From a virus, in the IMG/VR virus record IMGVR_UViG_3300037119_003505, positions 1 through 64,000 of that record: DNA of 64,000 nucleotides, one strand, 5' to 3'. Positions 43,511 to 51,940 of this stretch are shown here, piece after piece. Numbering within the stretch: position 1 is the first letter of the stretch; the number at the start of each line of letters is the position of its first letter. Below the pieces are notes generated by a model. The model ran no database searches, was not told the origin of the DNA, and saw only the letters and a program-made list of their open reading frames with translations. A program made the translations under genes and the position numbers.

Positions 43511-44178
43511 GACTCGTCTCCCTTCATCGCATCGGCCAGCGAGGCCAGCGAGCGGTTTGTCCGTTCTTCGTTCGGTGACTGTGCGGCGCTGGGTTGCCCG
43601 GTTTGCTTGTCGATTCGTAGGGTTGCGGGCGCGGGCGGCATGGTGATGCGTTTCCAGAGCAAGCACACGTCCCGGCTATCCCGGTATCCTGCCAGTTCGG
43701 GCCATTTGGCGATTTGGTCCTTGGATGCGTATTTGACGCGGGCCGGCGCGCCATCGTCTGTCTCGCTCCATGCGTAGTGGTACTGATTCCACCATACGGC
43801 GATGCCCTTTGCCCTCGCGTCCTCGATGTCGGACTCGCTGAACCGTTCGCCCTTCTCATTTCGGGACGTGTTGCCGATCACGCACTCGGCGCGGTCGATG
43901 CTTCGGAATTGCTGGCCGTTGATCTGTTGAGCCTGGCCGATGATGTCACGGCGCGCACCGACCGCTAGCAGTTCGTATCGTTCGCCGCCGATCTTTGCGG
44001 TGCGGGTTGGCTGTTCCGCGCCCTCGACTCTCAGGCATCCGTGGTTCTTTCCGCCGCAACTGCAACGGCATTCATCCTCGCGGGCGTGCCAGCAAGGTTC
44101 TCCGCAAGTGATGTCCGCCCAGACTGAGAACGTGACGCCCGGAATGCGGGGCGGTTCGAGACAGATCGTGAGGCTCAT
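43507..44178 (-). CDS. hypothetical protein with CxCxCGGKNHG motif
   Basis: This 223-residue protein starts at the ATG at 44178, one base after the previous stop codon ends. The distinctive part is ECRCSCGGKNHGCLR near residue 36, followed by QPTRTAKIGGERYELLAVG, a pattern seen in uncharacterised phage and actinobacterial proteins. A Cys-rich metal site is likely. The C-terminus is Ser/Asn-rich. Confidence 0.6.
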   Translation of the reverse strand: MSLTICLEPPRIPGVTFSVWADITCGEPCWHAREDECRCSCGGKNHGCLRVEGAEQPTRTAKIGGERYELLAVGARRDIIGQAQQINGQQFRSIDRAECVIGNTSRNEKGERFSESDIEDARAKGIAVWWNQYHYAWSETDDGAPARVKYASKDQIAKWPELAGYRDSRDVCLLWKRITMPPAPATLRIDKQTGQPSAAQSPNEERTNRSLASLADAMKGDES

Positions 44179-44179
44179 G

Positions 44180-45403
44180 TCAGTTGCCCTCCTTGTGCGC
44201 CAGTGCGGCCTTGGCTCGGGTGATGTCGCCACGCTCGCAGTCCCTCGGCGATCCAGTCAGTTCGAGCAGCCGTTTGTCCATTGCTTCGGCTCCATAGACC
44301 AGTTCTTCGAGTGCCGTCCTCAGCTTCGCCGCTTCCGCCTCATGGCTCGCGCTGGCGTTCCGGGCGTTGTCGCGCTGGCTGACCAGGATCGCGACGGCTT
44401 CGGCGGGCGAGCAACCTTCAGCGGCTTCCCCGAGTTCTGCGCGCAGAGTGCCGATTGCATCCCAGCAACGTGCCGCGTGCGTCTCTGCCGTGGTTGTCAG
44501 CGGCGCGACTCCTCCGCACTCAGGGCAGAGTGAATCATATTGGCCGTGAGGCTGCCAAGGTCCGAGCTTTCCGCATGACTCGCAGGCACCATGCGTCACG
44601 CTTGCCAGTCCAGTACCGCCGATCGCCTTGTCGCCGGGCTGCGAGCCCCAGAGCGTTGCGCTGCTTGCCGGGATGCGGTCGCTCGGCGTGTGTGCCGGCT
44701 GCGCTGCGGTGGCGGGCACGGCAAAGCTCGGCTCCGGCTCGATGTCCGCACCTTCGCAAAGCCGATCCGCGTAAGCATTCACTTCGGCGAGGTCGGTTTC
44801 GAGGCTCGTTCCGTAGTCGCTGATAACGTCGTGACCGTCGTTGCCCATGACGAAAAAGACGAATGAGCCTTTGCCGTCCTTGTTGGTAATCAGTCTCGCC
44901 TCGTCAACTCCCATGATGGACTTGATCAAGGCCCGCTCATTGCCCATGCAGAGTTCGTCGCCGTCCCCGTCGTCAACCTGCAACGTGTAGCCTTTGGCTG
45001 TCAGGGCGCGGATCGTGGATCGGATGATCGCCACTTCCATCCGAGCACGGCGCTTGACGCTTGGATCGTGGTTTGCGATCATGGCTTCGGCAAACTGCCG
45101 GTCTGATTCTGTTGCGGCATCCGCGACGGGCGCGGGGCTGCTTTGTGGCGGGCGCTCGACAAGCATCTGGTCTGCCTCGTCAAGTGCGCCGTGCATGGAC
45201 TCGCCGCGTTCCGGCTTCCACGTGCAGCCGGTTGAACCGTTGGCCAGCTTCACACCTTGCAAGATCAACTCGCGGCCTTCTTGGAAAAGCTGCGTGCGGT
45301 TGAGGCTGTGCTTGTCGCGGAGTGTCGCGATGCGTTGTTCGATAGTCTGTGCGCCGGTCGTCGCTGGCGCTGCGTCTGGTAGTGGTGATGTAGTGGGTTT
45401 CAC
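44180..45403 (-). CDS. hypothetical protein with zinc-ribbon segment
   Basis: I start this gene at the GTG at 45403 (407 residues); the frame runs on to 45712 but that part overlaps the control region and the divergent gene. The protein has an acidic middle (KGYTLQVDDGDGDELCMG near 150), a CESCG...CPECGG zinc-ribbon-like pair near 285-305 and an Ala/Glu-rich coiled-coil C-terminus. No family is recognised. Confidence 0.6.
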   Translation of the reverse strand: MKPTTSPLPDAAPATTGAQTIEQRIATLRDKHSLNRTQLFQEGRELILQGVKLANGSTGCTWKPERGESMHGALDEADQMLVERPPQSSPAPVADAATESDRQFAEAMIANHDPSVKRRARMEVAIIRSTIRALTAKGYTLQVDDGDGDELCMGNERALIKSIMGVDEARLITNKDGKGSFVFFVMGNDGHDVISDYGTSLETDLAEVNAYADRLCEGADIEPEPSFAVPATAAQPAHTPSDRIPASSATLWGSQPGDKAIGGTGLASVTHGACESCGKLGPWQPHGQYDSLCPECGGVAPLTTTAETHAARCWDAIGTLRAELGEAAEGCSPAEAVAILVSQRDNARNASASHEAEAAKLRTALEELVYGAEAMDKRLLELTGSPRDCERGDITRAKAALAHKEGN

Positions 45404-45614
45404 GCTGCTAATCTGAACGAAACCGATTCCATTCGCAACAACAATCTTGCACTTTCTTTCGTGCCATGCTGTTCTTGTTTCTAGTTCGGTGCGGATTCGT
45501 TTCCGTTTGGCATGATGCCTGCTACGGAACTGTTTTCGCTCACGATGCGAAATCGTTTCCAGTTGGCACGCATCTTGTATTTGACGGATTCGGTTACGTT
45601 GATACAGTGTCGCC
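45404..45614. promoter_or_regulatory. divergent control region with operator-like repeats
   Basis: Two imperfect direct repeats are seen: ATTCGTTTCCGTTTGGCATGATGCC at 45495-45519 in shortened form ATTCGTTTCCGTTTGGCATG, and AATCGTTTCCAGTTGGCACG at 45551-45570. Downstream are TTGTAT (45575) and TTGATA (45599) 18 bases apart, a weak match to a sigma-70 promoter for the plus-strand operon. The repeats may bind a repressor. Confidence 0.4.
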
Positions 45615-45818
45615 ATGACTGAACCCACGACAGAGCCACAGAACCAGGAACCCCACAAGTGCCGCGCCGCGCAGCAGCTTGGACGCCGCAACAAGGGCGT
45701 CCCAAAGAACATGAGCGCCGAGGCTTTTGCGCAGCGTCGCGCTGCTGCTGCCGCCAGCGTTGTTGAGAGGAAACAGAGGGCGCAACAGAGCGGAAACGCC
45801 TCTCAAAACACCCCTTGA
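45615..45818 (+). CDS. small hydrophilic protein
   Basis: This 67-residue protein is rich in Ala, Gln, Arg and Pro with a CRAAQQLGRRNKGVPKNMS segment. There is no clear ribosome site. It is the first gene of the plus-strand run after the divergent control region, so it could be a regulator; no fold is recognised. Confidence 0.5.
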   Translation: MTEPTTEPQNQEPHKCRAAQQLGRRNKGVPKNMSAEAFAQRRAAAAASVVERKQRAQQSGNASQNTP

Positions 45819-45872
45819 AAAAAAGATCGAAATAATCCTTGCGTAACGAAAACGCTTCCGTATTGTGAGGAC

Positions 45873-46379
45873 GTGAAACACAACCTGACTACCACTAACG
45901 CCACGGCGCGATGCAGCCGCAACCTGACCCCCGAACAGACCGCGAAACGCGATGCCCGCCGCGCAGCGCTTCAGGCCCTCGCCAAACAGATCGCCGCGAT
46001 GTCGCCCGATGCCCGCGCCGAACTGGCGGCACGTTCGCCCATCGTCACCATCGAGGGCCGCGCCCTGTCGCCGTTCAATCAGTGCCTTGTGGCGATGCAG
46101 CTTCCGTCCGCTACGGTCGTTGGCGGCTTCCGGCAATGGCTCAAGGCTGGCCGCGCAGTGACGAAGGGTAAGCACGGCGCGAGCATCTGGGTGCCGTGCG
46201 GCGCGAAGTCCGCGCCCGATGCGGACGGTGAGCAGGCGACGGAAAAGACGTTCTTCACGTCCGGGGCTGTGTTTGACGTTTCGCAGACTGCCGAGATCGA
46301 GGACGCGAACGAGGACAGCGCGCCCGGCACTTGGGCGGACGTGATCGAAACGAATCCCGCAACTCTGCAACCCGCCTAA
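45873..46379 (+). CDS. ArdC-like N-terminal domain protein
   Basis: This 168-residue protein starts at a GTG preceded by TGAGGAC. Residues 60-145 match the N-terminal domain of ArdC-type anti-restriction proteins: LSPFNQCLVAMQLPSATVVG, GFRQWLKAGRAVTKGKHG, then FFTSGAVFDVSQT. In plasmids that domain binds single-stranded DNA and is followed by a metalloprotease domain, which is missing here. It adds to the Lar and Dam genes as a possible counter-restriction set. Confidence 0.75.
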   Translation: MKHNLTTTNATARCSRNLTPEQTAKRDARRAALQALAKQIAAMSPDARAELAARSPIVTIEGRALSPFNQCLVAMQLPSATVVGGFRQWLKAGRAVTKGKHGASIWVPCGAKSAPDADGEQATEKTFFTSGAVFDVSQTAEIEDANEDSAPGTWADVIETNPATLQPA

Positions 46380-46382
46380 CCG

Positions 46383-46979
46383 ATGAAACTTCATTCTTCA
46401 CCTTGGGGCGGCATACAGCATCAAAAGGAACTTGCGCCCGGCATCGTGGAAGTCTCCACGGCATCGCACGGCGGCATCTATTTGGACGACGACCGTTGGA
46501 GCGCGCTGAAAGCAATGTTCCCAATGGTGCAGCCTTGGGCTGGCGCGGGATGGCTGGAGGAGGATTGCGACTGGGCAATCGCGGCGCTCGCCTTCCCGTT
46601 CGCCTTTGATACGAAAAGCCAGATCGCAGCGGAAGACACCGTTCGCAACTGGCATCCTGAAGTGTGGGAGAAATACAAGGGCCGCGCCTTGCTTCCCGGC
46701 GAGTCCATGCGGCGCGACGAGGACACGTTTTATGCCGCGAACGTCGGCAAGATGGCATCGTGCGCAGCGTGGGGAGACTGGCAGAAAGGCGTGCCGTCCG
46801 GCTTTGTCGGGCTGTGTGCGCGTCCGCTTCGCGCTCGCAAAGATACTCGCTACATTGCCGGCGATGATCGTTACTACTTGGTGCCGGAAGCCGAATACGA
46901 CAAGCGCGGCGGCCAGCCATTTCTGATTCAGCCGCACCACGTCGAGGTTGCCAACTTCACGCTTCCAGTCGCAGCCTGA
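46383..46979 (+). CDS. DUF7007-like protein
   Basis: This 198-residue protein resembles DUF7007. It shows STASHGGIYLDDDRWSALKA near residue 26, GWLEEDCDWAIAALAFPF near 56, and an ending with RYYLVPEAEYDKR. It directly follows the ArdC-like gene with a three-base gap. Its function is unknown; co-occurrence with anti-restriction genes is suggestive only. Confidence 0.65.
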   Translation: MKLHSSPWGGIQHQKELAPGIVEVSTASHGGIYLDDDRWSALKAMFPMVQPWAGAGWLEEDCDWAIAALAFPFAFDTKSQIAAEDTVRNWHPEVWEKYKGRALLPGESMRRDEDTFYAANVGKMASCAAWGDWQKGVPSGFVGLCARPLRARKDTRYIAGDDRYYLVPEAEYDKRGGQPFLIQPHHVEVANFTLPVAA

Positions 46980-47060
46980 GTCCGTTCCCGTCCGCTCGCG
47001 GCTACGGTCGCGGGCGGCAGGGAGCGGTCACACGCTTCGTAAAACTCAACACTTCAAACC

Positions 47061-47273
47061 ATGAACCACGAATCCGAAGATCAAAACCGCCTTCGCCGCT
47101 CAGCGGCGACAATCGCCACTTGTATGGAGCGCGAAAAAGAAGCCCGTAAAGCCCTTGCCGGCGCAGAGGCGGACACAAGGCGCGCCCGCGAGCGTCACAG
47201 TGAGCTATTCCAAGCCGCAGAAAATCGCGAAGTTGCGCGCCGTAAAGCGGACTACCGGCATTGCACCAATTAA
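47061..47273 (+). CDS. small helical protein
   Basis: This 70-residue protein is rich in Arg, Glu and Ala (EKEARKALAGAEADTRRARE) and probably a coiled coil. An 81-base gap with a hairpin-like GC segment separates it from the gene before. The function is unknown. Confidence 0.55.
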   Translation: MNHESEDQNRLRRSAATIATCMEREKEARKALAGAEADTRRARERHSELFQAAENREVARRKADYRHCTN

Positions 47274-47277
47274 GACC

Positions 47278-47952
47278 ATGATCACAACCATCATCGAAGA
47301 CGAGGCCGCGCTTTTGCCCGGCTCAACTCCACTCGCGGCGTATGCCACGACGCCACACAAGACCATCGAGGAACTGTGCGCGATGGCGACGGCCCGCGCG
47401 GCGGCTGGAGAGCATCACGCCGACATCGTGCAAGACATCGTGAACGGGTACGCCTTGGGCTGGCAAAGCGCCAACCATCGAGCGATTGAAAGGGCGGCGA
47501 GGACGGCGAACGTGGCCCCGCTCCTCAGTGCCTCGCAGCGCGCCGTCATCGAACAGATCGCCGACGCGGGCCGTGATGCCGTGATCGTCGCGATCCGCAA
47601 GGCCCTCAAGGTCCGCAGCGGGAAGCCTTGGAGCGTCACTGGCGGGCGCGGTACCGCTTGGGGTTGGATCACCGTGGAGACACCGCCAGCGCGTCGGACG
47701 CAGCGGTGCAGGCTCAAGGCTGGGGCTGTGACGAATTGGCCGGATGATTACGAAGTCTATGACAGCGGCGAACCCGGCGGCGGGATGCTGGTCGGTGATG
47801 CCGCTGAACTGGCTGCACTGCTCGGCATCGAGGCGCATCAGTGCCGCCAGCATTGGAGCATCCCGGCGCAACGGGACTTTCAGCGCGTCGCGCTCTGTCG
47901 GGCGATGCACGGGCACGCTGGCGGCTTCACGGCGGAAGCGAATTGGGACTGA
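47278..47952 (+). CDS. hypothetical protein with SGKPWSVTGGRGT motif
   Basis: I use the ATG at 47278, four bases after the previous stop, giving 224 residues. The middle segment LKVRSGKPWSVTGGRGTAWG (about 112-131) is shared by many uncharacterised phage and plasmid proteins; the rest is helical before and mixed after. The motif looks like a small-ligand loop, but no function is known. Confidence 0.65.
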   Translation: MITTIIEDEAALLPGSTPLAAYATTPHKTIEELCAMATARAAAGEHHADIVQDIVNGYALGWQSANHRAIERAARTANVAPLLSASQRAVIEQIADAGRDAVIVAIRKALKVRSGKPWSVTGGRGTAWGWITVETPPARRTQRCRLKAGAVTNWPDDYEVYDSGEPGGGMLVGDAAELAALLGIEAHQCRQHWSIPAQRDFQRVALCRAMHGHAGGFTAEANWD

Positions 47953-47955
47953 CCT

Positions 47956-48417
47956 ATGAAACACCAACCCATGACCCTTGAACAAGTGGAGACGCGGATC
48001 GCTTCCCTGTCCCGCAAAGATCGTTTCGCCGATTCGTTCCCGCTTGGCTGCGGGCGCGGTGGGCGCCAGCGCCGAAGCAACAAGAGTATTGATCGCGGCA
48101 TTGACGCATCTGTGCGGCGAGCGACTGAACTTGTGACGTTCTACAAGCGCCGCGACATCCTCGCAGCGCCAACGAAGCCCGAACGTCCGCGACCGACGAA
48201 AGAGCAGCAACAGCGGTACGCCCTCAAGTGGTTCGATTCGCTCAAGGTTGGCGATACCTACCAGCCCGGAAACTACCCGCTGCCGATCATCAAAAAGACG
48301 CTCGCTGCGATATTCACGGAAAATTGCCGTTGGTCGTTGCAGGAATTGACCGGCATCAAGCCTAAAGAGGCAGCCGCGCTCCGCGCTGTATCTGAAACCG
48401 TAACCGCAACCCTGTAG
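47956..48417 (+). CDS. hypothetical protein
   Basis: This 153-residue protein has a basic N-terminal half (GRGGRQRRSNKSIDRG near 35), a RPRPTKEQQQRYALKWFDS region near 80 and a helical C-terminus. It starts four bases after the previous stop. No domain is recognised. Confidence 0.6.
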   Translation: MKHQPMTLEQVETRIASLSRKDRFADSFPLGCGRGGRQRRSNKSIDRGIDASVRRATELVTFYKRRDILAAPTKPERPRPTKEQQQRYALKWFDSLKVGDTYQPGNYPLPIIKKTLAAIFTENCRWSLQELTGIKPKEAAALRAVSETVTATL

Positions 48418-48504
48418 CAGTGCCCCGCCACAGCGTCCCGTGTCCGAGCACGGGCTGCTAGGCGCGGTTCTGCGCAACTGAAACCAGCTCCAACTCCAAA
48501 CACT

Positions 48505-49236
48505 ATGACTAAAAAACTGATCAAACCAACGAAACGCCACGCCGTCAAAATCATCGAACTCCTGAGCCACGGCCTCACGGAAGGAAAGGGCGTACAGAAA
48601 CCGGGCGAGATGTGCGTCGAGGCCGCTGTGTGCTTCGCGTTCGGGCTGCCGCACGGCGACAATCCGCCATGCGTCGGCAGTGCAGTGCGGGACTTCAAGA
48701 TAAAACTGAACGACTGCCGATGGTCATCAAATGAGGCGCGGGCGAACGGAATGCGGAAGCTGGCGATTGCGCAGATTGGCAGTAACGAGATCGATCAACG
48801 AAAGTTCGGCGAGATGATGTTTGTGCAGAGCACGAAAAAACTTCTCCCGTTCGTCTTTCGCAAGATCGCCGATGATAAGGACGTGAAGAAAGAAGTGGCT
48901 GACAAGTATCGCGAACACGCGGCGCTTTGCGAAAAGTGCGTGACGTTGGATGACGCGAAGCGTGAGTCCGCATACGCATCCGCATCCGCATACGCATCCG
49001 CATACGCATCCGCATCCGCATCCGCATCCGCATCCGCATACGCATCCGCATCCGCATCCGCATCCGCATCCGCATCCGCATACGCATCCGCATACGCATC
49101 CGCATCCGCATCCGCATCCGCATATTTCAAAAACCACTTCGGCGATGAACTGCTGAACCTCACGGCAGGCGTTGGCCTCCAATGCCTTGTCGAACTCAAA
49201 TCGCCGGGCTGTAAATGGCTGAACCTTTGCAAATGA
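48505..49236 (+). CDS. protein with Ser/Tyr-Ala tandem repeats
   Basis: This 243-residue protein has a first 150 residues that form a globular, helical domain (KPTKRHAVKIIELLSHGLTE start; a CVEAAVCFAFGLPHG core). Residues 155-206 are 26 tandem dipeptides, Ser-Ala or Tyr-Ala. After them comes a 30-residue tail (NHFGDELLNLTAGVGLQCLV). Similar proteins with 'YASAS' tracts are common in phage annotations without a known role. The repeat is encoded by a hexanucleotide microsatellite that keeps the frame whatever its length. Confidence 0.75.
   Translation: MTKKLIKPTKRHAVKIIELLSHGLTEGKGVQKPGEMCVEAAVCFAFGLPHGDNPPCVGSAVRDFKIKLNDCRWSSNEARANGMRKLAIAQIGSNEIDQRKFGEMMFVQSTKKLLPFVFRKIADDKDVKKEVADKYREHAALCEKCVTLDDAKRESAYASASAYASAYASASASASASAYASASASASASASAYASAYASASASASAYFKNHFGDELLNLTAGVGLQCLVELKSPGCKWLNLCK
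48967..49122 (+). repeat. 26-unit hexanucleotide microsatellite
   Basis: There are exactly 26 head-to-tail copies of TCCGCA (20) or TACGCA (6), entirely inside the gene above and in frame, so unit gain or loss changes protein length but not frame. Only the second base of each unit varies (C or A), toggling Ser and Tyr. Confidence 0.9.
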
Positions 49237-49264
49237 ACCGCCCCACCGCCACCGCAACCGCCAA

Positions 49265-49492
49265 ATGAACCCGTCACCACTCACGCCCTACGCGCTCAAC
49301 GTCCTCAAGCTGGCGCAGGAGTCTGCCGCCGGACTGCACAACGAACTGAAAGCCCTGAACACCGCCCTCACGACCAACGGCACCGGCACCGTCGCGGAAC
49401 GGCTGGCGCACGTCATTTTGCTCGACGTGCTGCAAAAGCAGCAGATCGCCACGGACGCGCTGAACGAGCTGGCGGAAGCTGTGAAGGAGTAA
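49265..49492 (+). CDS. small helical protein
   Basis: This 75-residue protein is predicted to be mostly helix (LNVLKLAQESAAGLHNELKA, then LLDVLQKQQIATDALNELAE). It is likely an oligomerising or accessory factor. No family is recognised. Confidence 0.55.
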   Translation: MNPSPLTPYALNVLKLAQESAAGLHNELKALNTALTTNGTGTVAERLAHVILLDVLQKQQIATDALNELAEAVKE

Positions 49493-49496
49493 CGAT

Positions 49497-49748
49497 ATGG
49501 CCTCAACCTCACAGCCTCAGAATCCCGCACACTCAACGGTCCCGTGTGACTGTGGACATCCCATCGCATCGTTTCGCGGCGAACGTCGCGGGATGCGGGT
49601 CTATCGGTGCGACAACTGCGATCGAATCGAAGACGCGATCTCCACGCTTCGGAGCGACTACGTTCAGCGTAACAAGTTTCGCCTTGGCGCGCTCGGCGCT
49701 AGCGACATCGATCAAGCGCTCGCAATCCTCACACGAAAGGCCGAATGA
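49497..49748 (+). CDS. small zinc-binding protein
   Basis: This 83-residue protein carries CDCGHPIASFRGERRGMRVY followed by CDNCDRIED (about 17-45), a CxC...CxxC zinc ribbon, then a helical C-terminus. It overlaps the next gene by ATGA. Confidence 0.6.
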   Translation: MASTSQPQNPAHSTVPCDCGHPIASFRGERRGMRVYRCDNCDRIEDAISTLRSDYVQRNKFRLGALGASDIDQALAILTRKAE

Positions 49749-49906
49749 AAACGCCCCTGCTACTCTGCATCCTCGACCTGTCGCACCTCCGCCGCCAGCC
49801 GTGGCGCGACACCGTGCTGTTCCTAAAGCGCAGTCACGGCCACCAGCCGGCGCGGAACTGTCGCGTGGTGCGGCGGCGCTTTGCACTGAAGCCGCAACTG
49901 ACATGA
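49745..49906 (+). CDS. small basic protein
   Basis: This 53-codon frame has ATGA overlaps with both neighbours. It encodes a His/Arg-rich basic protein (LLCILDLSHLRRQPWRDT then SHGHQPARN). No family is known. The couplings support translation. Confidence 0.5.
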   Translation: MKTPLLLCILDLSHLRRQPWRDTVLFLKRSHGHQPARNCRVVRRRFALKPQLT

Positions 49907-50115
49907 AAAAGAAGATCAAACACAAGCGACCACCCAAGGGTTGGAGGCGAGTGCGCATCGGCGAAAAGTCCAAGCTCGGCGACTGGCTAGAGCCCGTCTT
50001 TGAAGGCCCGTGGTGGAAGCTGCTGAAGAAGTATTGCGGAAGGCCCACCGAGAAAATAATGCGAGTTATCATCCGCCGCACCACATCACGCAAACGCAGC
50101 CCGAACTCGCCATGA
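49903..50115 (+). CDS. small basic protein
   Basis: This 70-residue protein starts MKKKIKHKRPPKGWRRVRIG and keeps a basic, Trp-containing character (EPVFEGPWWKLLKK). The ATGA overlap with the previous gene is the main support. DNA or RNA binding is possible. Confidence 0.55.
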   Translation: MKKKIKHKRPPKGWRRVRIGEKSKLGDWLEPVFEGPWWKLLKKYCGRPTEKIMRVIIRRTTSRKRSPNSP

Positions 50116-50579
50116 CCGCACCCCGATACCGCTGCCGCGCCTGCGGAACCGAGTGGCCGGAAAGCTTCACGTGGATTGCCGAAAGCACTGGCGACCGAAT
50201 CTGCCACGAAGACGGTTGCCGAGGCGTCTGCGATCCGGTGCCGGAAGCCGTGCAGGCTAAGGCCGTATCCGAGTCGTGGTTTTCCCGTCACCCAATGGGC
50301 GGACTGGAAATCTACCCGAACGGCGAAACAAACGAGCCGCTGGCAACCTTCCGTCGAGAGGACGACTGCTGCAAGGCCATCGAAGCACATAACGCCACGC
50401 ACGGTTCCGGCATCGCGCCCGCAGTGGTGCCGTTGCTGCTGGAGGCGCTGGAAGACTTGTTGAATTTCACCATGCAGATCCACAAGAATGACGGCTGGAA
50501 TCCCGATGTTGTGGAAGATTTTCCTGTCTGGAAAAATGCCCGCGCCGCGCAGGCTGCCGCCAAGCTCTCCAACACCTGA
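50112..50579 (+). CDS. zinc-ribbon-containing protein
   Basis: This 155-residue protein opens with an APRYRCRACGTEWPESF zinc pair and a later CHEDGCRGVCD cluster (about 34-44), then a WFSRHPMGGLEIYPNG region and a helical end. No family is assigned. It begins with an ATGA overlap. Confidence 0.6.
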   Translation: MTAPRYRCRACGTEWPESFTWIAESTGDRICHEDGCRGVCDPVPEAVQAKAVSESWFSRHPMGGLEIYPNGETNEPLATFRREDDCCKAIEAHNATHGSGIAPAVVPLLLEALEDLLNFTMQIHKNDGWNPDVVEDFPVWKNARAAQAAAKLSNT

Positions 50580-50583
50580 CACC

Positions 50584-50844
50584 ATGAAAATCCAAGACAA
50601 ACTCGAAGCCCAACTCGTCAATCACGGTCTTTTTGAAGACCAAGCCAAGGCCATTCTCGAAGAAGCCAAGGCGTCGAAACTCTGCGAACCGATGGCAGGA
50701 AGATGGCAGGAAGATGATTCCTGCTATCCGCCGATGATGCTGGTCGTCGTGTGGGCTTCCGTGAAGCATGTGGCGGCAGAATGGCTCAAACGCAACGCGC
50801 CTCAGCATTGGGCGCTGCCGATGTTTGAAACCCCGCAGCCATGA
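50584..50844 (+). CDS. small hypothetical protein
   Basis: This 86-residue protein has an N-terminal helical domain (IQDKLEAQLVNHGLFEDQAK) and a C-terminal WASVKHVAAEWLKRNAP helix. It resembles short phage proteins around replication modules. It starts at 50584 and ends in an ATGA overlap. Confidence 0.6.
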   Translation: MKIQDKLEAQLVNHGLFEDQAKAILEEAKASKLCEPMAGRWQEDDSCYPPMMLVVVWASVKHVAAEWLKRNAPQHWALPMFETPQP

Positions 50845-51584
50845 TCCTCGACATCGACCCCATGAGCCAGCCACAGTTCTACACGCACGAGGACTTCCCC
50901 GAGCTTCCAGTCGGTACCGGATTCCATAAACCACCGTGGCCGCACACCGCTTCCGTGCAGAACGAGAACGGCAAATGGTGCCTGACCATCGCGGCGAAAA
51001 AGGAAGACGTGGACGCTTGGCACTCGGAACATCTGCCATCTCGCGAAACCTTCGCGCTGGCGCAACAGTGGCACGGCCAGCCCGACACGGTGCCGCGCGC
51101 CGACTACGACGCCCTCGCGATTGAATTGGGGGCATTGATGAAGTGGCACCGCGACCAGTCCAATGCTGCCGTCGTCTCCATCAGACACGCCTTGGCGCGC
51201 GGCGATCACACAGACGCCACGAAATGGCTCGCGATCCGAGGAGTGAGGAGAGATGAAGTGCGGCAACTTATCGGCGTCCTGCGACGGCTCCGAAGCGCCA
51301 CCAAAACAGCCGCACCCGACCCGCTCGCAGCCCGCGTCAGCGACCTTGCGGCCTCGCTGCTGAAGCAGGCGCGGCTGCTGAACGAGAACGGAGACACCAT
51401 TGACGCGCAGGCGTTGCAGTTGTTGCGGCTGCGGGCGGCGTTACTGGACATGTTCCAGATGATGCAGGACGGCATCCTGGTGCGCGACACCCGGCACGAC
51501 GGGCTGCTGGGTGCCGGGCTGCTGTTGCTGGACTTCGTGCGGCGCATCAAGGCGGCACGTGACGCGATGGGAGGTGCGGCGTGA
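50841..51584 (+). CDS. hypothetical helical protein
   Basis: This 247-residue protein has an N-terminal 75 residues that are Trp/His-containing (FYTHEDFPELPVGTGFH), followed by three long helices rich in Leu, Arg and Ala (about 85-240). No enzymatic motif was seen. It overlaps its neighbours by four bases on both sides. Confidence 0.6.
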   Translation: MILDIDPMSQPQFYTHEDFPELPVGTGFHKPPWPHTASVQNENGKWCLTIAAKKEDVDAWHSEHLPSRETFALAQQWHGQPDTVPRADYDALAIELGALMKWHRDQSNAAVVSIRHALARGDHTDATKWLAIRGVRRDEVRQLIGVLRRLRSATKTAAPDPLAARVSDLAASLLKQARLLNENGDTIDAQALQLLRLRAALLDMFQMMQDGILVRDTRHDGLLGAGLLLLDFVRRIKAARDAMGGAA

Positions 51585-51940
51585 ATTACGATCTCACGAC
51601 ACCTTGCGGCCTGTGCCCGTTCCGAAATGATGCGAAGCGACTGCACGTGTCCGCAGATCGGTTAGCCGAGATGGCGAGCGGCGAGTTCTGCTGCCACAAG
51701 ACCACGGAAGCCGATGACGAGACAGGATCGTATGCGCCAAAGCCTGATTCGCAGCACTGTGCCGGGGCGCTCATATTTCTTGAAGCGCAGGATCGCCCTC
51801 ACCAAATGATGAGGATTTGCGAACGTCTCGGGATGTACGATCGTAAGAAGCTGGACATGACGGCCCCGGTGTTCGGCTCGCTAGCAGAGGTGCGGCGCGC
51901 AGATCGGAAGCCTCGCAAATCCAAACAACCCACACCATGA
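51581..51940 (+). CDS. DUF6283-like Cys-rich protein
   Basis: This 119-residue protein has a PCGLCPFRNDAKRLHVS start, EFCCHKTTEADD near 35 and QHCAGALIFLEAQDRP near 57, a Cys/His spacing of a proposed metal-binding phage family (DUF6283-like). The function is unknown. It ends in an ATGA overlap. Confidence 0.6.
   Translation: MNYDLTTPCGLCPFRNDAKRLHVSADRLAEMASGEFCCHKTTEADDETGSYAPKPDSQHCAGALIFLEAQDRPHQMMRICERLGMYDRKKLDMTAPVFGSLAEVRRADRKPRKSKQPTP

Noticed and set aside
48967-49122. CRISPR array
   Set aside because: The units are 6 bases with no spacers and are fully explained as an in-frame coding microsatellite.
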